Of a stretch of 43,128 nt of DNA, positions 7,964 through 17,133 are shown piece after piece (position 1 is the stretch's first letter; each line of letters starts with the position of its first letter). The position numbers and the translations under genes were made by a program. Source of the stretch: Ruminiclostridium sp. (GTDB lineage Bacteria; Bacillota; Clostridia; Oscillospirales; Ruminococcaceae); contig JAIKZF010000070.1 of the NCBI GenBank assembly GCA_024682455.1, forward strand, positions 1-43,128. Reading direction: 5' to 3'. Below the pieces are notes generated by a model. That model did no database searches. It was not told the DNA's origin and was given only the letters and a program-made list of their open reading frames with translations.

Positions 7964-10720
7964 ATGAGATCTATACAGACCAAGATAATCATTGTTATCT
8001 CGACTATAATACTTGTCGTCGTAGTATCCTTTCTGATCACCTCCACGAGCAATACCAACGCGATACTTTCCAGCGACTCGGATAATATCATGCTGTCTGC
8101 GGCGGATTATTACGCGAACAAGATCGACGATAACTTCCGTTCGACAGAGCAGTCGGTCGATACGATATACAATTATGCGATCAAGCGCGCGCAGTCGTAC
8201 AAGAACTTTCTGCACGACGAGAATCAGCGCGACAGATACACCTACGATATCTCGGAGCTCGGCAAGAGCATAGCCGAGAACACCCGCGGCGCGATGTCGG
8301 TATATCAGCGCTATAACCCCGACGACTACGGCCCCACCAACGGCTTCTGGTACACCATAAATCTCGAGGATAACACATGGCGCCCCTCCGAGCCCACGGA
8401 TATGAGCCTCTACGATAAGGACGACCTGGAGCACGTCGGCTGGTACTATATCCCCGTCGAGGCGGGAGTGCCGATGTGGATGGAGCCGTATTACAACGCC
8501 AACCTCGGCGTGAATATGATCTCGTACATAATCCCGCATTTTTACGGCAACTATACCGTCGGCATAATCGGCATGGATATAAGCCTCGATATGCTTAAGG
8601 AAGCAACGGCAGACGTAACCGTCTATAAGAGCGGCCACGCCTTCATGATGGAGACCAACGGCAATATCATATACCATGAAGCCTATCCGAACGGCATATC
8701 ATTCTCGGAGCTCCCCGATGAGGACAAGACTTTCTTCGGCGACTTCCTTGAGATCGAGTCCAATACCGTCAATATACGCAGAGGCAGAAGCGGGACAATG
8801 GAGAAGCTTGTGCTGAAGGAGCTTAAAAACGGTATGATACTCGGGCTGTACGCGCCGATAACCGAGATCAACGAGCCCCAGACCACCCTCATGCTCCAGC
8901 AGCTCCTTATCTCGTTCATCATTCTCGTTCTCGCGATTCTTGTCGGTCTTATAGTCGTAAGATCTATAACCGACCCGCTGAAAAAGATGACCGCTGTCGC
9001 GGAGCAGTACGCCAACGGCAGCTTCAATGAGGAGATAAGCGTAAGCGGCAAGGACGAGGTCGGCATACTTTCGCGCTCGTTACAGACGATGTCCACCTCG
9101 CTTAAGCAGCAGATCGAGATAGCCGACTCGGCGAACAAGGCGAAGAGCGAATTCCTCGCCAGTATGTCGCATGAGATACGTACCCCTATAAACGCAGTAC
9201 TCGGCATGAACGAGATGATACTGCGTGAGGCTAAGGACAAGGAGATACTCGATTATTCGATCAATATACAGGACGCGGGACGCAACCTCCTCTCGCTGAT
9301 AAACACGATCCTCGATTTCTCAAAGATCGAGGACGGCAAAATGGAGATAATACCCATAAGCTACGACCTCGCCTCGCTTGTGCACAGGCTGGTGAACTCG
9401 ATATCTGAGCGCGCCCGCTCGAAGGGGCTTACTCTCGACGTGAACGTCGACGGCAACCTTCCCTCTGTGCTGCTCGGCGACGATATGCGTATCTCGCAGG
9501 TAATAATGAACCTGCTCACCAACGCAGTCAAGTACACCAAGGTCGGAGGCGTTACGCTGACGATAGGCGACGGCGGCAGGGACGACGATACCGTGATACT
9601 CGACGTTTCCGTCAAGGATACGGGCATAGGTATCAGGGAAGAGGATATGGACAAGCTCGGAGTGGCGTTCGAGAGACTGGAAGAAAAGCGCAACAAGAGC
9701 ATAGAGGGTACGGGTCTGGGCATGTCGATAGTCACAAGACTGTTGAAAATGATGGACTCGGAGCTTAAGATAGAGAGCGTCTACGGCGAGGGGAGCACAT
9801 TCTCGTTCCGGCTCCCGCAGAAGATCGACGATGAGCGCCCGATAGGAAATTACGCGGAGCGTGTAAAGGCGAACAACAGGCTCAGCCTCAACGCGCTGCC
9901 TCATATCAGTAACGCGAAGGTGCTGGTCGTTGACGACTACGCCATGAATCTTAAGGTCGCAAGCAATCTGCTGAAGCTTTTCGGCATAGAGCCGGAGCTC
10001 GTCAAGTCCGGTCAGGAGGCGATAGAGGCAGTCAGCAAGAAGACCTATCACATCATCTTCCTCGATCACATGATGCCCGGAATGGACGGCATAGAGACTC
10101 TGACGATACTCAGGGAAAAGAGGATGATAGGGCGGTTCACGGCTGTGATCGCGCTGACCGCGAACGCTATCGTCGGAGCGAGGGAGACCTATATAGCCGC
10201 GGGCTTCGACGATTATCTGACCAAGCCCATTGAGATGAGCGACTTGCAGGAGCTGCTGCTGAAATACCTGCCCAAGAGCTTTATTTCCTACGCGGAGGAG
10301 GGTACGGAGCCCGTTGCCGCGGAGGAGCCGGAGATAGTGGAGGACATATCGAAGCGCGAGGCCGAGCTTCTTGAGAAGGCGGGCATCTCGATGAAGGACG
10401 GCATGGAATACTGCGCCGATGATATTGACTTCTACAACGACGTACTGAAAAACTATACCGACACCTTTGCGGAAAAGTGCGAGAGCCTTGAAAAGGCGCG
10501 TGCCGGCAGCGATACCGAAGCCTACCGGATAACGATACACGCGCTGAAGAGCGGCTCAAAGACGGTAGGCGCCACCAAGGCTGCGGAGCTTGCGAAGGAG
10601 CTTGAGGACGCTGCGAAGAGCGGCGACATGGAGTTCATCAACGCGCACCATGAGGAATTCACGGAGCTTTACCGCAGCACCGTAAATTCTGTGAAAGAAA
10701 TACTTGATTCCTTCAAATAA
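7964..10720 (+). CDS. Hybrid sensor histidine kinase: dCache-HAMP-HisKA-HATPase-REC-HPt
   Basis: This 918-residue protein has TM1 at about 7-29, an extracellular double-Cache sensor (about 35-305), TM2 (about 308-332), HAMP, a HisKA box with His403 (SHEIRTP), an ATPase domain with GTGLGMSIV, a receiver with Asp701 (FLDHMMPGMDG) and a C-terminal HPt with His859 (IHALKS). All four phosphorelay stations are intact, so it can pass phosphate through to an unseen response regulator. The amino-acid-binding dCache motif is not complete here (no Arg before WYY). Start 7964 has GGAG seven bases upstream; an ATG at 7916 falls within the expected leader just after the -10 and lacks a site. It is monocistronic. 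Confidence 0.93.
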   Translation: MRSIQTKIIIVISTIILVVVVSFLITSTSNTNAILSSDSDNIMLSAADYYANKIDDNFRSTEQSVDTIYNYAIKRAQSYKNFLHDENQRDRYTYDISELGKSIAENTRGAMSVYQRYNPDDYGPTNGFWYTINLEDNTWRPSEPTDMSLYDKDDLEHVGWYYIPVEAGVPMWMEPYYNANLGVNMISYIIPHFYGNYTVGIIGMDISLDMLKEATADVTVYKSGHAFMMETNGNIIYHEAYPNGISFSELPDEDKTFFGDFLEIESNTVNIRRGRSGTMEKLVLKELKNGMILGLYAPITEINEPQTTLMLQQLLISFIILVLAILVGLIVVRSITDPLKKMTAVAEQYANGSFNEEISVSGKDEVGILSRSLQTMSTSLKQQIEIADSANKAKSEFLASMSHEIRTPINAVLGMNEMILREAKDKEILDYSINIQDAGRNLLSLINTILDFSKIEDGKMEIIPISYDLASLVHRLVNSISERARSKGLTLDVNVDGNLPSVLLGDDMRISQVIMNLLTNAVKYTKVGGVTLTIGDGGRDDDTVILDVSVKDTGIGIREEDMDKLGVAFERLEEKRNKSIEGTGLGMSIVTRLLKMMDSELKIESVYGEGSTFSFRLPQKIDDERPIGNYAERVKANNRLSLNALPHISNAKVLVVDDYAMNLKVASNLLKLFGIEPELVKSGQEAIEAVSKKTYHIIFLDHMMPGMDGIETLTILREKRMIGRFTAVIALTANAIVGARETYIAAGFDDYLTKPIEMSDLQELLLKYLPKSFISYAEEGTEPVAAEEPEIVEDISKREAELLEKAGISMKDGMEYCADDIDFYNDVLKNYTDTFAEKCESLEKARAGSDTEAYRITIHALKSGSKTVGATKAAELAKELEDAAKSGDMEFINAHHEEFTELYRSTVNSVKEILDSFK

Positions 10721-10758
10721 TCAAGTAATTAAAGCTTCGGTATCAAACTCAAAAGAAA

Positions 10759-10797
10759 TCTGCGCCTTTAGCTTGTAAAGGCGCAGAAATTTTTATT
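10759..10797 (+). terminator. Rho-independent terminator of the hybrid kinase
   Basis: TCTGCGCCTTTA (10759-10770) pairs perfectly with TAAAGGCGCAGA (10775-10786), followed by AATTTTTATT. Confidence 0.88.
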
Positions 10798-10804
10798 AAT
10801 GCAG

Positions 10805-10962
10805 TTCTTTTACCTTGAAAAGGCGCACTACCTCTCTCCGCTGCAAGGCGAAGCGATTTGTTTTAGGGTCCAGCCCTTTTTTCAAAAGGGCTGGCCGCCG
10901 GAGGCAAACTCGAGCGTGAGCGGCCACTCGAGCGTCAGCGGCAAACCCGAGCGTCAGCGGCT
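10805..10962 (+). repeat. Dispersed intergenic repeat element, copy 1
   Basis: This element matches 38198-38332 almost base for base. Its core is a long hairpin, CCAGCCCTTTT (10870-10880) against AAAAGGGCTGG (10884-10894), preceded by a conserved block (CGCTGCAAGGCGAAGCG) and followed by GCCGCCGGAGGC and three 18-bp units (ACTCGAGCGTGAGCGGCC type, 10908-10925, 10926-10943, 10945-10962). No run of T follows the hairpin, so it is not an ordinary terminator. The last unit supplies the TGA stop of the convergent lipoprotein gene. Minus-strand frames through it are probably spurious. Confidence 0.85.
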
Positions 10963-13464
10963 GACTTCGCAGCCGCCCCACTCGACTAACGTGAAGCCGG
11001 TTCTTTCATAATGAGGTAAATTCTGTTCTTCTGTCTCAACAGGCTCGTCCGACGGGGCGAATGTCATAAACACTCTGATCTGCGTATCGGGAGCGGGCGA
11101 GACGTCGAGCGGCACGCCTGCCGCGTAGTCTGAGGTATGCAGAGTGACAATATTATATGGGTTATCCTGCATCTGCGGCAGCCAGTAGATGATGAACTCG
11201 TTGGCCTCGCGCGCGGTAAGTCCTATGTACATCAGCTTTTCGCGCAGGAAAGCCGCCGTATCTTCGCCTCTGACGCAGAAGCCCCGGCTCATGTCGAGCT
11301 TCGCGGCTCCGGTGCCTTCCCAGAAGAGGCAGTAATACTCGTTGCCGTTCGCGTCGTACAGCGTGCCGTCGGGCATAGCTGTCACGTTCCAGCCCTCGCC
11401 GTAGTCGGGATAGGTCGTTGTCAGCCTGCCGCCCTCGGGGAGCTGCACCTTTACGGAAACATCGGTCTGCTCCTCGGGATAGAGGTAGATGACAGGCTTT
11501 GCGTAGGCTCCGAGGAACCAGAAGTAATGGTCTACACCGGGAGTCCCGCCGTAGAAGAAGTCATCGACGAGATACGCGAGCTTGTGGATATACTCGCGGT
11601 CGGTGAGGGTATAGCGCTCGGGAGTGCGGCCGGAGTACGCCTCACCGAGCCACCCGCTGTACAGCGGGTATGTGGCTTTCAGCTTGTTGTTGGCGTAGTC
11701 GGCGCGCGCGAACCCGAAAAGTTCCCACATACCGAAGGTCGCCTTGATACCGTTCCATTCGAGATATTCCCAGTCCTCGGGGTCGTCCGGATCGTCGGAG
11801 TAGGGGCTTCTGCCCATGGTGACTGTGGGCTCTATCCTGTCGTAGCGGTAGTAGTAGGCGGGCTCATCATCGGGGTCGTCCTCGTCGTCGGGGATAACAG
11901 TGAACAGCATCTCCGATTCAAGTTCATAGTCCTTGAGCGTATAGAGCGCATCGTCATCGCCCGTTTCATTGACATACCATGCCGGGGTGCCGTCCCGGAG
12001 CTCCGAGAGCCCTATGAAGCCGAGCACGTTGTCTCCCCTCATATGCTGGAGCTCCAGCGTATCGATTTTCACAAGGCAGTCCTCATACTCGCCCGTGGCG
12101 GCGATCTGTTCGTGCTTTACGCGCCATATCGAGAGCTTGTTCACATAGTCATAGCCGTAATCCGAGTCGTTGGTGACGAGGTCGGAGACAAGCACCTCGG
12201 GTATGCCGTCGAAGTCGAGGTCGAGGAGCACTATGCCGACTGTCGTGTCGTCGAGGAGATCCCACCTTGCGCTTATGAGGGCGTTGTAGACCATCTGCAT
12301 AACGGGGTCCTTGTCCTCGCCTGCTATGACCTCGGTATTGTCGGGGACGTTGTATTCTATGATATCGTCGAACGTGTCTATTATCTGTATATCGGCTATC
12401 GTGCAGGAGTTTTCGGATATCTTCCCGTAGGCTTTCGTGCAGCTCACATCGGTGAGCACGACCTTTGCGTAGGCGTAGGCGTCGGTATCGAGGGACATTC
12501 CCTCCACCGGAGTCGCGAAGAACAGCAGCGAGTCGCATAAAACGCTCTTACTGCCGAAGCGGTAGGCATACTCGGAATCCCTGAACATCGGAAGTCCGTA
12601 CATATACTCGGGGTCAACGAGCACGGACATACCGCCCTCGGTCTCGCAGACGAAGGCGTTTACGGTCACGGGGTCGTCGGTGTACCAGCCGAGGAAGAGG
12701 TCGTTGAAGTACGAAAACTTCCGCTCGTTCTCGTTTTTGATCCTGTCGTAGTATTCGGGCTTTTCGGCGGAGTATTGAGTGACCGTGACCTGCGGGTCTA
12801 TCCACTTTATGTCATACGCGGACGGGAATTCCTGCGCCCTGATGAGGTTCTCGCCGTGTATGCGCCGCTCGACGCCGTACTTGTCGTCCTCGGAGAACGC
12901 GCAGGTCGAGGCGCGCACATAGATGTCCGCGGCGCCCGCGTCTATTTCGAGGCTCTCTCTGACATTATCGGAGTCGGTCACGCGGTATGAGCTGTCGTTT
13001 ATCTTATAATTGAAGAAGATATGCTTATCCATATCTTCCACACCGTAGCCCGTCAGCCCGTAAGATATGTATTCGTCGGTCATCATATCGGTGCTGTAGT
13101 CGACATTGATCCCGCTGTACAGCTCTGCCTCATTTTTCAGGGAATCATTTGCCACAGCCGAGATGCTTGCGGGCTTGCGGGGCTTTTCGGACTTGGTCTC
13201 TGAGGCGGTCGTTGTTGTTTCGGCGGCGGTCGTTGTTGTCTCTGCGGCAGTCGTCGTCGTTTCGGCGGCAGTCGTCGTTTTCGCAGCGGTCGTCGTTATT
13301 TCCGCGCCCGCATCCAAAGTCCCGGCGGCAGTTGCAGTGGTGTCCGCGGCGGCAGTCGTCAGCTCCGCGGCAGTGCTTTCTGCGGGCTTATCCGCCCCGG
13401 AGCAGCCCGAAAGCGCGAGCGCCGCGCAGAGTAAGGGTATCAGCAGTTTTCTGCCTTTGTTCAT
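10954..13464 (-). CDS. Large lipoprotein of unknown function with Thr/Ala-rich linker
   Basis: This 836-residue protein has a lipoprotein signal (lipobox LSGC, Cys21), then a low-complexity linker at about 30-90 made of repeated AAETTTT-like units, then a large extracellular part. A calcium-loop-like stretch (LLDLDFDGIPEVLVSD) occurs mid-protein, and the last 190 residues open with a KPVIYLYPEE motif that I know from uncharacterised secreted clostridial proteins. No enzyme motif is visible. It starts 2 bp after the stop of the hybrid kinase, with its GAGGAGG site inside the kinase gene, so the two are co-translated; it may be an accessory sensor or envelope partner of that kinase (inference). 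Its 3' end runs into the intergenic repeat. Confidence 0.75.
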   Translation of the reverse strand: MNKGRKLLIPLLCAALALSGCSGADKPAESTAAELTTAAADTTATAAGTLDAGAEITTTAAKTTTAAETTTTAAETTTTAAETTTTASETKSEKPRKPASISAVANDSLKNEAELYSGINVDYSTDMMTDEYISYGLTGYGVEDMDKHIFFNYKINDSSYRVTDSDNVRESLEIDAGAADIYVRASTCAFSEDDKYGVERRIHGENLIRAQEFPSAYDIKWIDPQVTVTQYSAEKPEYYDRIKNENERKFSYFNDLFLGWYTDDPVTVNAFVCETEGGMSVLVDPEYMYGLPMFRDSEYAYRFGSKSVLCDSLLFFATPVEGMSLDTDAYAYAKVVLTDVSCTKAYGKISENSCTIADIQIIDTFDDIIEYNVPDNTEVIAGEDKDPVMQMVYNALISARWDLLDDTTVGIVLLDLDFDGIPEVLVSDLVTNDSDYGYDYVNKLSIWRVKHEQIAATGEYEDCLVKIDTLELQHMRGDNVLGFIGLSELRDGTPAWYVNETGDDDALYTLKDYELESEMLFTVIPDDEDDPDDEPAYYYRYDRIEPTVTMGRSPYSDDPDDPEDWEYLEWNGIKATFGMWELFGFARADYANNKLKATYPLYSGWLGEAYSGRTPERYTLTDREYIHKLAYLVDDFFYGGTPGVDHYFWFLGAYAKPVIYLYPEEQTDVSVKVQLPEGGRLTTTYPDYGEGWNVTAMPDGTLYDANGNEYYCLFWEGTGAAKLDMSRGFCVRGEDTAAFLREKLMYIGLTAREANEFIIYWLPQMQDNPYNIVTLHTSDYAAGVPLDVSPAPDTQIRVFMTFAPSDEPVETEEQNLPHYERTGFTLVEWGGCEVSR

Positions 13465-13466
13465 CT

Positions 13467-16400
13467 TTATTTCCTCCTCTGATCCTGTTCAGCTGCCTTT
13501 TCCTCTTCCACGATCGGAGCAAGATCCATGCAGAGCCAGCGGCATCTGTTGGTCAGATCTCCGAGCTCGTTGTCCAGAGTTTCGGTATCTCCCTCAGCCG
13601 CCGCGTTCTTCAGCTTGTGAGCAAGCCGCATTATCCATTCGGCTCCCGCTGTCCTCGACGAGCTTTTCAGCGTGCCGAGCCTGCGTATCAGCATTTCGGT
13701 GTCGCCGTTCTCATAGCAGGTGTTTATCTCGTTTATCAGCGGAGGCACCATTTCGGCGTAGGCGGCGAGAACTTTTACGAAGATCTCTTCATTTCCCGAA
13801 TTTTTTATGCCCGCGAAAACGTCTATCTCCGTAAGTTCGAATATGAAGTCGGGCAGAGTGTTTCTGCGGCGCTTCACCGGCGGCTTTGTCACGGCGGCGG
13901 GCTTCTTCTTGTCGGCGGGCAGATACTCGTACATCATGTCCTCCAGCTTCGCGGAGTCGATAGGCTTGGTGAGGTAGTCGTCGAAGCCCGCGCTGATGTA
14001 CTTCTCCCGGGCTCCGGATATCGCGTTGGCGGTAAGGCAGATCATGGGAGTGTCAAGGTTCGGACCGCTTTCCGCGGCTTTCAGCTCCTTGAGAGTTTCA
14101 ATGCCGTCCTTGTTCGGCATCATGTGGTCGAGGAATATGATATCGTACTTGTTTTTCAGAGCCAGCACAATACCCTCGTCGCCGCTTTCCGCGGTGTCGA
14201 TCTGCACGTTCGTCTGTTTCAGCAGGCTCTGGAATACCACAAGATTCATGTGCGTATCGTCAACGACGAGCACGCGGGCATCGGGAGCCGTGAATTTCTC
14301 TCTGTATTTCTTATGCTCGGATATCGAGCTGCGGCAGGAGGTCTCGTAGTTGCCGACAGGCGTCCACTTGATGACGCTCTGTTTCAGCTCGAAGCTGAAT
14401 ACCGAGCCTGCGCCGTAGACGCTCTCGACCTTCAGCGCGCTGCCCATCATTCCGAGAAGGCTCTTAGTTATCGACATGCCGAGGCCTGTGCCTTCAACGG
14501 TGCGGTTGCGCTTTTCCTCAATGCGCTCGAACTCGGAGAACAGCTTGCTCATGTCCTCCTGCTTTATGCCTATGCCTGTATCGCGGACAGCGACGGTCAG
14601 CATTATGCTGTCCGGGTCTTTTTCGAGCTTCCGGAAGCTCATCCTGAATGTGACGCTGCCCTTTTCGGTATACTTTACGGCATTGGTGAGGATATTGGTT
14701 ATGACCTGCTTAAGCCTTATCTCATCGCCGTGCAGATACTTGGGGATATTAGGGTCGAAGTCCGTGACTACCGTGAGCCCCTTGTTCTCGGCTCTCGGGC
14801 GTATCATGTTCACCAGCGCGGTGAGAGTCTCCGCCAGGTCATAGTCGACGGGGATTATCTCCATTTTGCCCGCCTCGATCTTCGAGAAGTCAAGTATATC
14901 GTTGATAAGACCGAGCAGAGTGGTGCCGGCGGCTCTGATATTTTCGGAATAGGTGAGTATATTGCTGTCGGTGCATTCTCTCAGCACCATTTCGTTCATT
15001 CCGAGCACAGCGTTGATCGGAGTCCTGATCTCATGGGACATATTCGACAGGAACGCCGATTTTGCTTCACTTGCCGCGATAGCGCGCTCCGACATATCTA
15101 TGAGCTTGTCGCGGGCCTTCTTTTCCTTGTCGATATTTTCAAGCATCCAGAGGACATGGGTGATCTTACCCTCTGGAGTGCGCTCGGAGACCACATATCT
15201 TGCTCTGACCCAGATGTTGCCGTAGCTCAGGTATTCCATGGATATCGTATTCGTGTCCTGCATACGCTCGTCTATGGTCGCCATATCCGCAAACTCTATC
15301 GCGGCCTGCTTGGTCGGGCTTTCCGGCAGTCCCTGCATTATGCTGAAGAAGATATCCTGCATATTGTGGTCGCAGGCGGAGACAGCCTTGTCGATAGCGG
15401 GGTTGGCGTTTCTTATCGCGGTAACGGTGTTGTCGAGTATGTCGAGGTCGCACAGAGATATATATATTCCCGCCGCCGAGGAGAGCTGCTGCTGCAGGGT
15501 CTCTGTCTCCTGGGAGAGCTTGTCTCTTGCCCGCTTTTCAGAGTCTATGTTTTCGAGCATCCAGAGCACGTGCGTTATCCTGCCCTCGCTGTCGCGCTCG
15601 GATACCACATATCTTGCTCTTACCCAGATATTGCCGTAGCTCAGGTATTCGAGCGTTATGGTGTTCTTGCCCTTCATGCGCTCGTCTATCGTGGACAAAT
15701 CGCAGAACTCTACCGCGGCCTGCTTGGTCGGGCTTTCCGGCAGTCCCTGCATTATGCCTGTGAATATCTCCTGCATATTATGGTCGCAGGCAGCCACAGC
15801 CTTCTCGATAGCCGGGTTCACGTTCTTTATTGCCGTCGCCTCGTTGTTGACTATATCGAGGTCGCACAGAGACATATAGATATCCGCGGCGGAGGAGAGC
15901 TGGATATTGAGGTGACCGGCGATGATATCCTTTTTTCTCGCGCTTATCATCATGACTGCAAGAATGAATACCGTTGAGATGACGGCTATCACGCTCGCGA
16001 GCGTCATGATGCTCAGCGGCATATAAGCGCCGGAGGCTTCGACTACGGATACGCTGTACCAGCCGTCCTGTATCCCGACGGCGTAGACTATGTGGTTTTT
16101 GCCGCCGTAGTTGAGCTCAAAGCAGGTCTCCGGCTCGGAGAACAGCTTTTTCGTCACCGCGGAGCCGAGCCCGCTCTTTTCCTCGAGGTAGTTTTTGCCT
16201 ATCTCTGTCCTGTCGGAGTGAGCGACTACCGTCCCGTGGCTGCACAGGAGCATTTCGGTCATTCCCTTGTTGTCGGCGGACTGCTTTTCTATCATAGCCT
16301 GGATCTCGTCCATTGTGATATCGAGCGCAACGACGGTCTTGCCGTCGTTCATGCATTTCGCGAGTGTTATCATAACGGTGCCGGACTGCATATCGAGGTA

Positions 16401-16880
16401 CGGATCGACAACGGTGATATTGCCGCGATTCGCCGCGGACTTTATGTACCACGGACGCTCGGTGGGCACATAGCCCTCGTCCGGCACCCAGCCCGCGCCG
16501 TCGTAGTATTTGCCGTTCACGTACGCGTAAAGACCGGTGGTATTGGGTACGAGCGAGTGAATGATCACCTGGGTCTCCTGCGTAAGATATTCGAGTATCT
16601 GCTCCTCGGACGCGTTTTCGACCATAAGCGTCTGTATCGAGTACTCGGAGATCTTCAGCGCGTCAACGCCCGCGGACAGGTAGTTGTCGAACTGCTCCGC
16701 CGACCTTACGGCGCTCAGCTCACCGTTCTCGGTGATGTTCTTGCGGGTCTCACTGTACAGAAGGGCGTTATATATGAGTATCAGCGCGACGAAGAAGAGC
16801 ATTACGAACAGATAAGCCAGTATCTTGTTCTTTTCTGTGCTCTTTTCGGTCTTGCCTGCCGATTTGTGATTCTTGTTCAT
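13467..16880 (-). CDS. Hybrid sensor histidine kinase: dCache-PAS-PAS-HisKA-HATPase-REC-degenerate HPt
   Basis: This 1137-residue protein has TM1 (about 20-40), a dCache sensor (45-285), TM2 (about 287-312), two near-identical PAS-like domains (about 327-455 and 465-593), HisKA with His616, ATPase (GTGLGMSIT), REC with Asp918 (FLDHMMPNKDG) and an HPt-like end. The sensor contains Y-x4-R-x-W-Y (YVPTERPWY), a later Tyr in VVDPYLD and an Asp in ALDI, matching the dCache amino-acid-binding motif. In the HPt the expected HALKS reads GTLKS: the phospho-acceptor His is Gly1069, so this relay probably ends at the receiver or hands over to another HPt. A TTG at 16919 lies too close to the -10; ATG 16880 is chosen. 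Confidence 0.92.
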   Translation of the reverse strand: MNKNHKSAGKTEKSTEKNKILAYLFVMLFFVALILIYNALLYSETRKNITENGELSAVRSAEQFDNYLSAGVDALKISEYSIQTLMVENASEEQILEYLTQETQVIIHSLVPNTTGLYAYVNGKYYDGAGWVPDEGYVPTERPWYIKSAANRGNITVVDPYLDMQSGTVMITLAKCMNDGKTVVALDITMDEIQAMIEKQSADNKGMTEMLLCSHGTVVAHSDRTEIGKNYLEEKSGLGSAVTKKLFSEPETCFELNYGGKNHIVYAVGIQDGWYSVSVVEASGAYMPLSIMTLASVIAVISTVFILAVMMISARKKDIIAGHLNIQLSSAADIYMSLCDLDIVNNEATAIKNVNPAIEKAVAACDHNMQEIFTGIMQGLPESPTKQAAVEFCDLSTIDERMKGKNTITLEYLSYGNIWVRARYVVSERDSEGRITHVLWMLENIDSEKRARDKLSQETETLQQQLSSAAGIYISLCDLDILDNTVTAIRNANPAIDKAVSACDHNMQDIFFSIMQGLPESPTKQAAIEFADMATIDERMQDTNTISMEYLSYGNIWVRARYVVSERTPEGKITHVLWMLENIDKEKKARDKLIDMSERAIAASEAKSAFLSNMSHEIRTPINAVLGMNEMVLRECTDSNILTYSENIRAAGTTLLGLINDILDFSKIEAGKMEIIPVDYDLAETLTALVNMIRPRAENKGLTVVTDFDPNIPKYLHGDEIRLKQVITNILTNAVKYTEKGSVTFRMSFRKLEKDPDSIMLTVAVRDTGIGIKQEDMSKLFSEFERIEEKRNRTVEGTGLGMSITKSLLGMMGSALKVESVYGAGSVFSFELKQSVIKWTPVGNYETSCRSSISEHKKYREKFTAPDARVLVVDDTHMNLVVFQSLLKQTNVQIDTAESGDEGIVLALKNKYDIIFLDHMMPNKDGIETLKELKAAESGPNLDTPMICLTANAISGAREKYISAGFDDYLTKPIDSAKLEDMMYEYLPADKKKPAAVTKPPVKRRRNTLPDFIFELTEIDVFAGIKNSGNEEIFVKVLAAYAEMVPPLINEINTCYENGDTEMLIRRLGTLKSSSRTAGAEWIMRLAHKLKNAAAEGDTETLDNELGDLTNRCRWLCMDLAPIVEEEKAAEQDQRRK
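15105..15930 (-). repeat. Internal tandem duplication (two PAS-like units, 414-bp period)
   Basis: Two copies of about 130 codons lie head to tail inside the hybrid kinase, offset by 414 bp (CATCCAG at 15144 and 15558). Long stretches agree at both protein and DNA level (for example LSYGNIWVRARYVVSER in both), indicating a fairly recent duplication of the cytoplasmic PAS-like domain. Confidence 0.88.
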
Positions 16881-16930
16881 TATTTTCCCCCATTGTGTTT
16901 TCCGGAGATATGCACACAAATATTCATTTT

Positions 16931-16959
16931 ATTATAACATATACAGAAAAAAATTGCAA
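16931..16959 (-). promoter_or_regulatory. SigA-type promoter of the dCache-PAS kinase and lipoprotein operon
   Basis: On the - strand TTGCAA (16959-16954) and TATAAT (16936-16931) are 17 bp apart. CCCA directly precedes the -35, and sequence upstream to about 17010, including a CCGGAT-type block, aligns with the promoters at 3526 and 43055. Confidence 0.82.
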
Positions 16960-17072
16960 TGGGAAAAGAGGTTAAAATCATAAAAAACTATCCGGGGCAT
17001 TATCGGGCGATGATCCGGTATTCTATTTGTTTTTTGCGCAAAAAGTCCGCAAAAAATGATGAAGCGCGCCTA

Positions 17073-17101
17073 TTGAAACGAGAGCTCCGATGTGATATAA
17101 T
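17073..17101 (+). promoter_or_regulatory. SigA-type promoter of the esterase
   Basis: TTGAAA (17073-17078) and TATAAT (17096-17101), 17 bp spacing, 32 bp before the ATG. Confidence 0.8.
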
Positions 17102-17133
17102 AATTCCGGAATAGCATTACAGGAGGATCCGTT

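Noticed and set aside
10796-10981. Short minus-strand frame containing KKGLDPKTNRFALQR, also seen near 38200-38317
   Set aside because: It runs through the dispersed intergenic repeat in both places; the shared peptide comes from repeat DNA, with no ribosome site.
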